A DNA stretch of 64,000 bases from Prillingera fragicola (Eukaryota; Basidiomycota; Tremellomycetes; Trichosporonales; Trichosporonaceae). Positions 33,928-44,023 of this stretch are shown here, one piece after another. The stretch covers positions 1,426,001 through 1,490,000 of the forward strand of contig BEDY01000001.1 of the NCBI GenBank assembly GCA_002335605.1, given 5' to 3'. Position 1 is the stretch's first letter; each line of letters opens with the position of its first letter. The translations under genes and the position numbers were made by a program. The notes beneath the pieces were generated by a model. The model was not told the DNA's origin. It worked only from the letters and a program-made list of their open reading frames with translations, and did not search any database.

Positions 33928-36900
33928 CTAGGACAGGTGGAAGCCGGTACCGCTATTAATGGCCTGCAGGAGCTTCTGCTTGAGACGCTGCTCATCCTTG
34001 TAATCGGGCAGCTTAAGCAGATTGGCACAGGACGAGGCAGTTGGCAAGCGTTCGACGTCGTCGCTGCTCTTGCGGATCGCAAATTGGGGGTTGAGGTATT
34101 GGAACCCAAGCAGTGGCGGGCGTGAGCAACCAGTTACGAAACGAAGAAGGGCTCGGCGCTCGTCCTGGGTGAACGAGCCGACGACCTTCCAGAACAGCTG
34201 TGCAGTCTTGCTGTCGCTGTAACCAGACACTAGAGTGTGCTTGCGCAGATCGGTGAGGTCGATTGGAGTCTCCTCGCCACATAGCAGCTGGGCCAGCTCC
34301 TGCTGGTCAAACATTCGCAGCCATTTAGGGTCAATGAGGTCGGAGAGCCCGGCGAAGAAGGCACGGGACTGTTCGGCAAACTGGCGATCGAGCTTGTATC
34401 GGCACATGAGCTGGATGTACTCGTGTCTGTTCTCCGAGGTGACAGAGAGGTCCGCTCCTCCGGGAACAAGAGGAACACTGCGATTGACGCCAAAGTCCTC
34501 CTCTGTGACGGTAAAGTTGAGAGACAGCTCTTCAAAGTTGCCCGTATAGTTCTTCAACTGGATTAAGCCGTGGTATAGCTCCTTGTCGAGCGACGCGAGG
34601 TCGTCGAGGTACGACTGCCGGCCGAGCCATCTGGCGAGGAAAAAGTCGGCGAACTTGACGTCGACCAGAATGTCATCGTACAGCGCCTTACCAAGTACGC
34701 GACCGATGAAGCTGTACCAGTTGAGCTGGTGAGGCTCCTTGGCGTACGAGTGAGGGTTGGGGTACAGCTCGTTGTTGTAGTTGGCCAGCCACAGGCCGCG
34801 CTCCGTGTCGAACGCCTCCTTGCTGAGGCTGTGTAGAAGTGGTTTGAACAGAGTGCCGCCGTCGATGTTAGCTTCTGCTTGTCCCCACTGATCGATAAAC
34901 TCGATCTGGATTCTGCCCTTCAAGGCAGGGCCAAGTTCGTTCAACTGTCTGAATCCGTCCTCCGACAGATGGGTGCGTCGTACGCGTGCTCCATGGCGGT
35001 TCTGCCGAGAGAAATAGTTGTCGTCTATGCCGAGCCTCTCTCGATCAGCCTTGACGAATTCGCGGAACACTTCCAGGCGCGTCTGAAACGGCACGGCCAT
35101 GGGCAGATTGTTGAGTAGACCCAGTCGGGGCGCGATGTATGCAATTTGTCGTCGCGAAATGTGTCGACCACCGCGTTGCAAGCGTGGGCCGTTGGCGAGC
35201 ATGGGCGCCTTGGCGGCTTCCAGTTCCTGATCTTCATACTTGACAGCTCCTACAAAGCCTCGCAAGTCGGTGTTCATGACCCAGAATCCGTCTACAGCAA
35301 ACTTGTGTCGTGCGCTGATAGTCAGCTCAAGAGAAGCATCCGACACTCACTTTCGTTCACAAACACGGGTCACGCCGCGGGTGAACAGTGCTCGCACTTC
35401 TTCGGTGCCGACGCCGCGATCCAACGTTGTCCCGACACCGTTGAGGTAGCCCCAGAAGGCGAGATCGCGCCAGATGGACGACAGCTCGAGCACCTCGTCT
35501 GTCGTCAAAGCATTGGTTTCCCGCGCAAAGAATTCGTCGTCGGGTGTGAGAAGCAGATAGTGACAATACAGGTGGGACAGGAGCAGGAGGGCGGGCTTTG
35601 AGGGGTCTGAGATGTCAGCGAGTGCTTGTGATCCGAGACCTACTTTGCTGGAATGTAGCCCAAGCATCATACCCATCTCCCCACTTGCCGCGCACGCCTT
35701 CGCGCCACAGCAACTTGACAAGGGCCTGTCCGCGCTTTCCCTCTGACACGGCGTCAAGAGTACCCTCCCAGCGTGAAGATCCGCGAAACGCAGTGAGAAT
35801 GGCGAGAATAAAAGTGGACAGGTCCCCAAGGAGTGAAGGAATGGACGAGTTGATCGCAATGCTGGTGACAGTGCCGAGATGTGCGGGAGAAGCAAGGAGT
35901 AAAAGTTTTGAGCCAATGTTGGCTGGCAATGGCTCGCGTGCTGGTGGCTTTGGTGGGCGAGCAGGAACAGCAACATCGTCCTCGCTCTCGCTCTCCATCG
36001 CCAAGGCTACCTCGGTGACTGGATCGTCCTCTTGACGGCCCTCGGCTGCACGACCCCAGCCTTCACCAAGGCTTCCTAGGACGGTTCCCACAACACGGAT
36101 CCAGTCGGACATGCCTTTGGCGCCATTGCGAGCAAGCATGCCGCCAGTGATGCCGAAAGTCGCGAGGTTGGCGAGAAAGTATGTTCGACCCAGCTCTGTT
36201 GAGAGCCCGCGCTGACTGAGGAGCGACACGTCTTTTGCCGCAGCTGGGATAAGGACAGAGAACAAAGGGAGAGTTGAGGAGAGGTAGGTAAGGGACGCCA
36301 GAGGAATGACGGAGGGAAGAGAAGGGACCGCGAGAAGGAGTTGTAGATATGACGGTGTGAAGGGTGATGCAGTTGTCGCTTGCGAAATGGCCAGAGGAGC
36401 AGTGATAAGGCGCACGACAGGTTGCAGCAAGGGGTGTTTCTTCTTTGGTGGCTTCTCGTCAGTGATACTCTGGCGCTTCACACTCACGCTGGCAGCAACG
36501 AGGTCTTGCAGGATCTTGACGGCACTCTCCACCCAGCCGCTCGACCCAATAGCGTCAACAAAGTCGACACGTTCTGCTGCGCTGAGACTGGCGTATGCAC
36601 TGGGACGAAGGAACAATTCCAGTGCACCCAGTAGGCTGACCGCAAGCGTTGTTCTGCCCGTTAGCACCCTACCGCGCATGACTGGTGGACCAACTCACCT
36701 GGGGGCTACGCTTACGAAGCGAAGTATCCGGCTACAAAGCAGCGCGAACACTAGCCTGTACTCTGCATTTCCAGACCCTAACGGTGCAGCGAACGCGGGT
36801 TGTCCACTTTCTGTTTTGTCAGCGCAATGCATGCAGCCCAAAATGTACCGTCCACAGCGACCGCCGCGGCACACCAAGCCTCGAGGACTTTGGCGACGCG

Positions 36901-37191
36901 GGGTCGTTCCCGGCTACTCCCCAAAAGCACGAGCAGCGCTCCCGCGCCGCGCGCAACGTCGCCAACCTCGCCGCGCTCGCACCTGCCTAGCACATCTTCC
37001 TGCACTGCTGCTGCGGCTGAGCGCCCACGCCAGACCCGCTGCACGACTGTCGCCGCCCGCTCACGCTCGCGCTGGGCCTCGCGTGCAAGTCGCTCGGCGC
37101 GCACCGAGCTGAGCACTGCTGACGAGGTGTTGGACGAGGCGGTCGAGAGGTTGACGGGTGCGTGCCGACCCGAGCCGTCTGGGTTCCACAT
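33928..37191 (-). CDS. HUL5: HECT-type E3 ubiquitin ligase Hul5/UBE3C
   Basis: Proteasome-associated E3/E4 ligase that elongates ubiquitin chains. The ATG at 37191 opens MWNPDGSGRHAPVNLS, matching fungal Hul5 N-termini, then an Arg-rich helix and an IQ-like motif (ATVVQRVWRGRSA). A long helical middle follows. The last exon (from about 35346 to 33928) holds the HECT domain: FIDQWGQAEANIDGGTLFKP, NWYSFIGRVLGKALYDD, LVPGGADLSVTSENRHEY, and the catalytic Cys in LPTASSCANLLKLP followed by FHLS, the usual C-terminal end near +4 Phe. Several short introns split the 5' half (near 36680-36810, 36470, 35620-35640 and 35350). Length of about 1,000 aa fits UBE3C. Confidence 0.92.
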
Positions 37192-37589
37192 CTTGCGTCG
37201 TTGGGGAAGAGGAAGGTAGTGGTGTTTTGAAGATTGAGATGCAAAGGGTGATGGTCGATTTGTGGTTACGTCAGATTAAGCTGGTGGCGGTGGCGTAGTG
37301 GCAAATGTAATATTAATGGCGAAAATGTGTGTACAGTAAGTCTACGCGTCTTGTGATGCTCAAGCACGTCAATGCTGCTAATCCTTATGCTGAACCCTTT
37401 GCTGCAACTTGGTAACCTTTCAAACCTGCATAGGCCCTTTTAATAGGCAACAGTGATACAAAAAGAATGGCTATTCTAGCGACGGTGATTTCCAGTGGTG
37501 GTGTTGTAAATGCAGATGGGAATGGATGGGTGATCTAATGCGCGGCGGGGGAAGGAAGGGGACTACTGCTCGTTACTTGTTCGTTCCAT
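37192..37589. other. Spacer between HUL5 and OLE1
   Basis: A 398-bp stretch with the HUL5 promoter and OLE1 3' UTR. No further feature. Confidence 0.4.
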
Positions 37590-39304
37590 CTAGCTCTGCT
37601 GAGCAAGGGGAGAAGTCTCAAAGCTCTGCGCACGCGTGAGCGCGGGCGAGTTGGCAGTCGAGCCAACGCGCGAGAGAACGCTGGGGCGGATCTCGGGCGT
37701 CTGCTTGACAATGCGGAGCTTCTCCGAGGGGGGAACAGCCAGGGTCCAGAGGTTGGAGACCTGGGCGTCGGGCTGGAACTTGGGCTTGCGCTCCGAAGTC
37801 TCAATGGCATCCGAAAGGATCGAGCGGACCGAGATCGAGGAAGCCGACGAAGCACCGTCCGAGTCCATTGACGAGACCGAGTTGGAGCGGGTAAGAGGGA
37901 AGGTCTTGAGCGCCTCAACCTCCATGCCGCCGTCGAGGATACCGACACGCATCATGGCGAGCAAGTTGTGGGCCGCGTTCGAGTGGTCGTAAACACCGCC
38001 AAAGAAGGCAACAGTGGCGTCGGTACCGATAGCGCGCTTGATAAGGTGGGCGCCTCCGGGGTGGTCCTCAATGAACGAAGAGCAGTCGTGGATGAAGCCG
38101 TGGATCGCAATAAGAGCACGAGTCTTGGACTCGGCCTTGAAGTCCTCCCACGAGATGACGGGAAGCTCGTTGGAGCTCTTGGGCCAGTTGATCTCCTCGG
38201 CCTGCTCCTGGAGCAGCTGAAGCTTCATGGTGTACTGGCCCTTCTTGATCTCGTTGTCGGGGAACTTCTTGAGGTGGGTGGCAAGGCCGAGCTTGGAGCA
38301 GGTCCAGATGAACCACTTGGTGGGGTCGTACTGGTACCACTTGATGGCGTTGCGGAAGTCCATGGGGAACTGGTGGTGGAAGTTGTGGTAGCCCTCACCG
38401 ACGGTGACAAGCGCAGTGATAAAGTGGTCCTTGGGAGTGTGCTTGTTGTCGAAGGGGGTCTCACCGAGCCAGTGGGCAAGCGAGTTGACGCAGAAGGTCG
38501 AGTGGTGGACGAAGACGAGACGAGCGGCACCGGCAAAGAGGAATCCACCCCACCAGTCTCCCCAGCCGAGGCCGGCGACAAGAGTAGGAATGGCAAGAGC
38601 GCAGACAAGCAGGAGGGTAACGTAGTGGTTGTGCTGCCACTTGACAATGGGGTTCTTGCTCAGGTCGGAGATGTCGGCGACTCCAATCTTTCCGCGGGGC
38701 TTGACGAGCATCCATCCGATGTGGGCCCACCAGAAGCCCTCGTGGGCCGAGTAGGGGTCAAGCTTGGTGTCGGTGTAACGGTGGTGGGCACGGTGGCCGC
38801 GCGACCACCACTTGATCGAGCCCTGGACAGCGCCAGCGCCGGCAAGGGCAAGGAAGTACTGCAGGGGGGCCGACGCGTTGTACGAGCGGTGAGCCCAGAG
38901 GCGGTGGTAGCCAGCAGTGATACCGAGACCAGTGATAAAGTAGTAGATGACCCTGGAAGGAAAATGTCAGCGCCACATTCATTTCAGTGGGGGGGGAGCG
39001 GGGCGACCGCGAATTATACTCACGACCAAAGAGCAGTCTTCCAGTTGAAGGTGAGGGTGAAGATACCCCAGATGGCGAGGGCGGGAGGAATGGTCAGAGC
39101 ACCAAACGAGATCCACTGAATGTTGTAGATCAAGTTCTTCCAGGTCACTGGCGGCAAGTACTTCATGTTCTCGACGGTGCGGGTGACGTAGTTTTCAGAC
39201 ACGACAAAGTCCTCCTTCTCGGGATCGATGGTGTTGGTGGCATCAGCCGGCGCCTTGGAGGCGGCGGCAGCCTTGGAGGGGACAGCAGCGGTAGCGGTCG
39301 ACAT
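37590..39304 (-). CDS. OLE1: Delta-9 acyl-CoA desaturase with fused cytochrome b5 domain (Ole1)
   Basis: ER desaturase that introduces the first double bond into palmitoyl- and stearoyl-CoA. Two exons (39304 to about 39023 and about 38952-37590) give about 548 aa. Membrane spans flank the three His boxes GYHRLWAHRSY, GHRAHHRYTDT and GYHNFHHQFP. After the desaturase domain a cytochrome b5 domain carries the heme ligands in EDHPGGAHLI and VYDHSNAAH, the standard fungal Ole1 fusion. The N-terminus is Ala/Lys-rich and short. The C-terminus extends about 100 residues past b5 as a Ser-rich tail (SNSVSSMDSDGASSASSIS and SVLSRVGSTANSPALTRAQS). ATG 39304 was chosen over the upstream open frame, which lacks an ATG. 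It is head-to-head with the acyl-CoA dehydrogenase gene. Confidence 0.95.
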
Positions 39305-40869
39305 TGCGAGAGATGTAGCTGTTCTCACGTCACGCAGTAGTAGGCAGTGGCGGCTTTCGGGGAGATGTGGCGGAAGGGGGGGTAAGTGGGCCTCGCGGGG
39401 GAGGAAGGTGTGGCGCGGCGTCAAGTCGCGCTTGTTAAGAGGGTAGAAGACGACAAGGGGGCTGTCGGTGGCGAGATGTGAAGAGAGATGAGGAGTGTGA
39501 GGCTCTAAGAACGTGTTGGGCTTTGGTTTTTATTACATGACACCCATGTTCACCCACGCGAAGTCCACCGGCTCCAAGGTCCAAGGTGCCACAGTCACTG
39601 TCCAACTTTTGGGGATCAAGGGTGGAGGCAGCCGAGTCCAAAGCTGGGCCTGGCGCCTGGTATGCCTGGTGCATCGGAGCCCATCGGCGTAATGCGGAAA
39701 GGCACCTATCCGCCTGGGCTCTCATGCGCTGATGAACCACCCCCACCGTACCCCACCCACTTAGCATGCACCGCGCACCCGCCAAGCATGAATGCGTCTC
39801 GCTGCTCACTGGCGCTGGTTGCTGCTGGAAGATCCCAGGCACGCGATGACGGCCCAATGGGCTATCGGGTGGAAGGTCAATGGGCGTGGCCTTTGTGCGC
39901 GTTGGGGCTGAGAACAATCAACCAACCTAGCCTTTACCTCCGAAACCATGCCACCCAGGCGCGGAGAGGCCGTGACAGCAGAGGCCTTTTGTCAGGACAG
40001 CCAGTGGATGCGTCAGTGGGTAATCTTATCTAACGAAATGGGTCCGACATGTGTCTCATGCTGGCCTCTGCCATGGCCCGAACATGGGCGCGTGCAGACG
40101 GCTGTGGGGTAAGGGCGCCGTGGGTGGCCACTGTACGCCTCCATGGGTATCTGTGTATAGCTCGCCTTCGCATGGTAAAGTCAATGGGTCCAGAGATGAG
40201 AAGCTGCGGGGACGAAGTTGCCGTCATGATTTCAGAATGACCATCCATCGTCACGACGTGATGCTGTAACGTTGCGATACAACAAACTGGTGCATGGGTC
40301 TTGCATGGGCGACTGTCGATTAGGCGATTAGGTCACGGGATCGCGGGTGACTGCTGGTGGAAGCAACTTTCTGCATTGACGGGAGCAGAAATGCACGAGC
40401 ATGTGGTTTTACGTAAAAGGTCAATCAAGGCATGGCAAGGGGAAGGAGCATTTACAGTAATCCATTGATTTACATTCAACCGAGGTCCCACCTCCACTTG
40501 AATGCCCACTTTAAACATATACACGTCAATAACTGTTGCTGACCGCGATCCTCGGAGCCTTGCTGCCCAGCCCTACCAAGGACATGGCCGAAGGGCGGGG
40601 GGAGCGAGGCCGGCGCCTTGGCTGTGGGGGTGGTGGGGAGGCGGGGCAGGGCCACTTGTACCATTGTAGCGCGCTTGCGTACCGTGTACCGGCCGTATGA
40701 TCGCACTTGACCGAAGACTGAACTATCGCCGGCTATCCACCCGGCTCCCACCTACACTGTTGCCCGCCCAGACACGGATTCTTCGGTATGCTCTTAAGGC
40801 TCAACCCCATTGCTCTCACACTCTTCCTTACCTCATCCAAACTACCAACACAAGCGTCTCTCATTCACA
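39305..40869. promoter_or_regulatory. Long divergent intergenic region OLE1/acyl-CoA dehydrogenase
   Basis: About 1.57 kb between two divergently transcribed lipid genes, the second longest non-coding gap near genes here. It holds no coherent reading frame. The OLE1-proximal 200 bp is purine/pyrimidine-biased and fits a 5' UTR. I could not assign specific sites such as fatty-acid response elements. Confidence 0.45.
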
Positions 40870-42506
40870 ATGGCCGACCCCCGCATCACTCAGTACATCT
40901 CGGCAGGTCCCTGGGCTCTGGTACGCGCCAACATCTCGAGACTTGGTTCTGCAAGCTGACATCTGCCACAGATCGAGCCTCACTTCTCCCCCAAGGGTCT
41001 CCAAGTCCTCTCCACCCTCCTCTCATTTATGGAGGTATGTGCCCCATGTGAAGATGTGCGTCGTGCTAACAATGCTCACAGGATGACTGTCTCCCTGCCG
41101 AGCCTCTCTTTGCCCAGCAGCTTTCGACCGACCCCGCAAAGCGCTGGAAGTCCATCCCCCCCGTTCTCGAGAACCTCAAGGCCCGCGCCAAGGAGCTCGG
41201 CCTCTGGAACCTCTGGCTCTCGGGTGGCGAGTTCCAGCATCTCGCCGGCGGCAAGGGTGGCGGTCTCACCAACCTCGAGTACGCCGTCCTCGCCGAAATC
41301 TCGGGTCACGCCTCCAAGGTCTGCCCCGAGGCCATGAACTGCTCGGCTCCCGACACTGGCAACATGGGTAAGTTTAAAAGCCGAGCAACGGAATAGTGTC
41401 TAACGTGTCACAGAGGTTATTGCTCGCTTCGGTACTCAGGCCCAGAAGGACAAGTACCTTGGTGGTCTGCTTGAGGGCAAGATCCGCTCGGCCTTCTCCA
41501 TGACCGAGTATGGAAGTGAGTTGTCGGCCTAAATCCAATTCTAACCACCTAGTCGCCTCGTCGGACGCTTCAAACCTGCGCAACACTGTCGCCGTCAAGA
41601 AGGGTAACAAGCTCATTCTCAACGGCCACAAGTGGGTGAGTAATGACCGTGCCCGTCCGTGAATTACGACGCTCGGTGCTAACAATTAATCAGTGGATCT
41701 CGGGCGCCGGCGACCCCCGCTGCTCGGTGCACATTGTCGTCGCCGTTACCGACCCCGGAAACCCTTCCAAGCACAAGCGCCACAGTCTTCTCCTCATTGA
41801 CCCCAAGACCCCCGGTGTCGAGGTTGTGCGCCCCATGACTGTCATGGGCTACGACGACGCTCCCGAGGGCCACTGTGAGGTTGTCTACAGGGACGTCGAG
41901 GTCGACTACGAGACTGCCTTTGTCGGTGGCTCGGGCAACCTCGGTCGTGGATTCGAGATGCTCCAGGCCCGTCTCGGCCCCGGTCGTCTCCACCACTGCA
42001 TGCGTTCGCTTGGTCTTGCTTCCAAGGCCCTCGACCTCCTCCTTCTCCGTGTCTCGAACCCCCAGCGCAAGACCTTTGGCAAGGAGCTCCGCGAGCACGG
42101 CACTGTTCTCGCCAACATTGCCCAGTCGCGCGCCCAGATCGACCAGGGCCGTATGCTTGTTCTCGCCGCTGCCAAGCAGATTGACAACCACAAGGCCAAG
42201 GGTGCCCTCAAGGAGATTGGTCTTGCCAAGTTCAGCATTCCCGCCATGACTCTCGAGATCATTGACCGCGCCATGCAGGTTCACGGTGCCGAGGGTATCT
42301 CACAGGACACTCCCCTCGCTGCCATGTACGCTGGCACTCGTACCCTCCGTTACGCCGACGGTCCCGACGAGGTCCACATGGCCCAGGTCGCAAAGGTCGA
42401 GCTCCGCGAGCGTCTCCCTTACCTGCAGCAGCGCCAGGACAAGATCCGCCAGAAGCAGCGCGAGCTTGGTGTCAAGCCCCACAGCCCCACTCACAAGAGC
42501 CTCTAA
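40870..42506 (+). CDS. Acyl-CoA dehydrogenase, ACAD10/11 type
   Basis: FAD-dependent beta-oxidation dehydrogenase of the ACAD10/ACAD11 branch, without the N-terminal kinase-like domain of the animal proteins. Six exons interrupted by short introns: 40870-40920 ([17 protein letters not shown]), then blocks ending near 41034, 41366, 41513, 41636 and running to 42506. Recognisable parts are the helical N-terminal domain ([44 protein letters not shown]), FAD/substrate blocks ([34 protein letters not shown]) and the C-terminal helices ([45 protein letters not shown]). No classical peroxisomal SKL ends the protein (last residues HKSL). Mitochondrial or peroxisomal location is undecided. Confidence 0.9.
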
Positions 42507-42689
42507 ACGAACACGAGTGCCAGTGCGAGCCCGTGTCAGGCGGTGCAGTGCGAGCGAGGAGAGGCAGTAGCAGCAGGCATCTGAGGAATAGCAAAATTGT
42601 AGTACGAACGGGATATGGTCCATCGTTGTTGCGTATGCACATGCGTTGTGCAGTGACATTTTATTGAGTTCGAATGGACTCTTTCTCGC

Positions 42690-42710
42690 GCTGATCGCTG
42701 ATCGCTGATC
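42690..42710. repeat. Three tandem copies of a 7-bp unit (GCTGATC)
   Basis: Three perfect tandem copies of GCTGATC just downstream of the acyl-CoA dehydrogenase gene. A minor satellite with no evident function. Confidence 0.8.
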
Positions 42711-42959
42711 ATGGATCGGTCAACCTCGCAACGTTGACAAGAGAACAAAGGTGGTTGACCGACCAGGCACCGGCAACGACACCCGGGCCGGTTCAACGCG
42801 GGTCCCACCACCCCACAACCGATGGCCCACTCGGTCAACCCCGCCAAGTCGACACCAATTGTCTCGCGTCTTACCTGGCGTGCTGCGTGCTGGCGTGTAC
42901 TAAGTGGGCGGGGACGGGTGAGTGGGTGAGTTAGAGTTGACGCGGGGATGGGCGAGCAC

Positions 42960-42996
42960 GACACACAGCGTGGCCTGTGACACACAGTGTGGCATG
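42960..42996. repeat. 18-bp near-direct repeat pair
   Basis: Two 18-bp copies (42960-42977 and 42979-42996) that differ at two positions, beginning GACACACAG and ending TG. Non-coding. Confidence 0.7.
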
Positions 42997-44023
42997 TCGT
43001 CTGTGAAGAGGGATGGAACGTGGCCACCGTGTCACTGTTGAAGCATTCTGGATGACGGGTATGCCACGGCATGCACCTCGTCCTCAGCAGGATCCAGCTG
43101 GTTGCTTTGCAAGCATGTGCATCGATCAAGCGATTCCGCGTATTGCCATATCCATTTTGCCCCAGAGATCCAGAGCCGAAGAGATCGAGGTGAAGGGCCA
43201 TGTACCGAGGTGCCGCTGCTTACCGGCATTCCTTCGCCTTTGGCATTGAAAACCGGAGCTAAGTGGCGTGATAGTGATACGCCCACTGCCCACCTGCACG
43301 TGGTTTGTGCGTGGCCGTATCACTACTCTTACCCTTTGGCAACGAGCTTCAAAAGTGAGCTGCCTGCATAGACAGTAGTGGCAGTGATGACAATAATACC
43401 CTTGAGAGTGGCAGCGCACCGACAATTACTAGCCCAGGGACTGGAGATGAACCACAAGAGAACAGTGGCGTCGACCAGGGGCAGTCCTTACTGAACTGAG
43501 AGGTGCTTTCTGGATTACTGCTCGGTACTGCATCATCGGCCGCATCGCACAGCATGATTGTACATTGATGCTAGCAGGAGAGGTACGCCTATTCGCTGGT
43601 GGGCCAGCTACTCGTGATGAACAGTGAACTTGCAGAGTTCACAGATCCGAGGAGTCTAGGCAGGCTTAAACACGGAATCGTGCGGCTCGACATGGTCTGG
43701 CCGGTGGGCTGTGGAACAATCACAAGAGTTATTCCGTGCGTCACGTTGGCGACGCAGTCCATGTTCCGTGCAGCTGATCATGTGCACGGCGAGTTGGCGG
43801 GCTCCGGTTACTGAGCACGAGATTGTATGACAAAGCAATAAGCGGATACCCCCAATGAAGACGAGGCCGCGTGTCCGAGAAAGCGCAACGCACGACCTCA
43901 ACAGTATCTCTTCCCCTGTACACCCACCGCCAACATGCAATCACACCTCAAGCTCCGCGACCGCCGCTATGCCATGTATGCAGCTCCGCATATATCTATC
44001 CAGCACCGTCTTTACCTACTAAC

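Larger units (their letters stand above)
42507..44023. other. Convergent gene-free interval
   Basis: About 1.5 kb between the ends of the acyl-CoA dehydrogenase and SEC2 genes. No supported gene. It contains two small repeats (42690-42710 and 42960-42996) listed separately. Confidence 0.4.

Noticed and set aside
42664..42682. GAGTTCGAATGG as a tRNA B-box
   Set aside because: No matching T-stem, A-box or acceptor stem nearby. Similar TTCGA strings at 49378, 51568 and 52386 also fail to form a cloverleaf.
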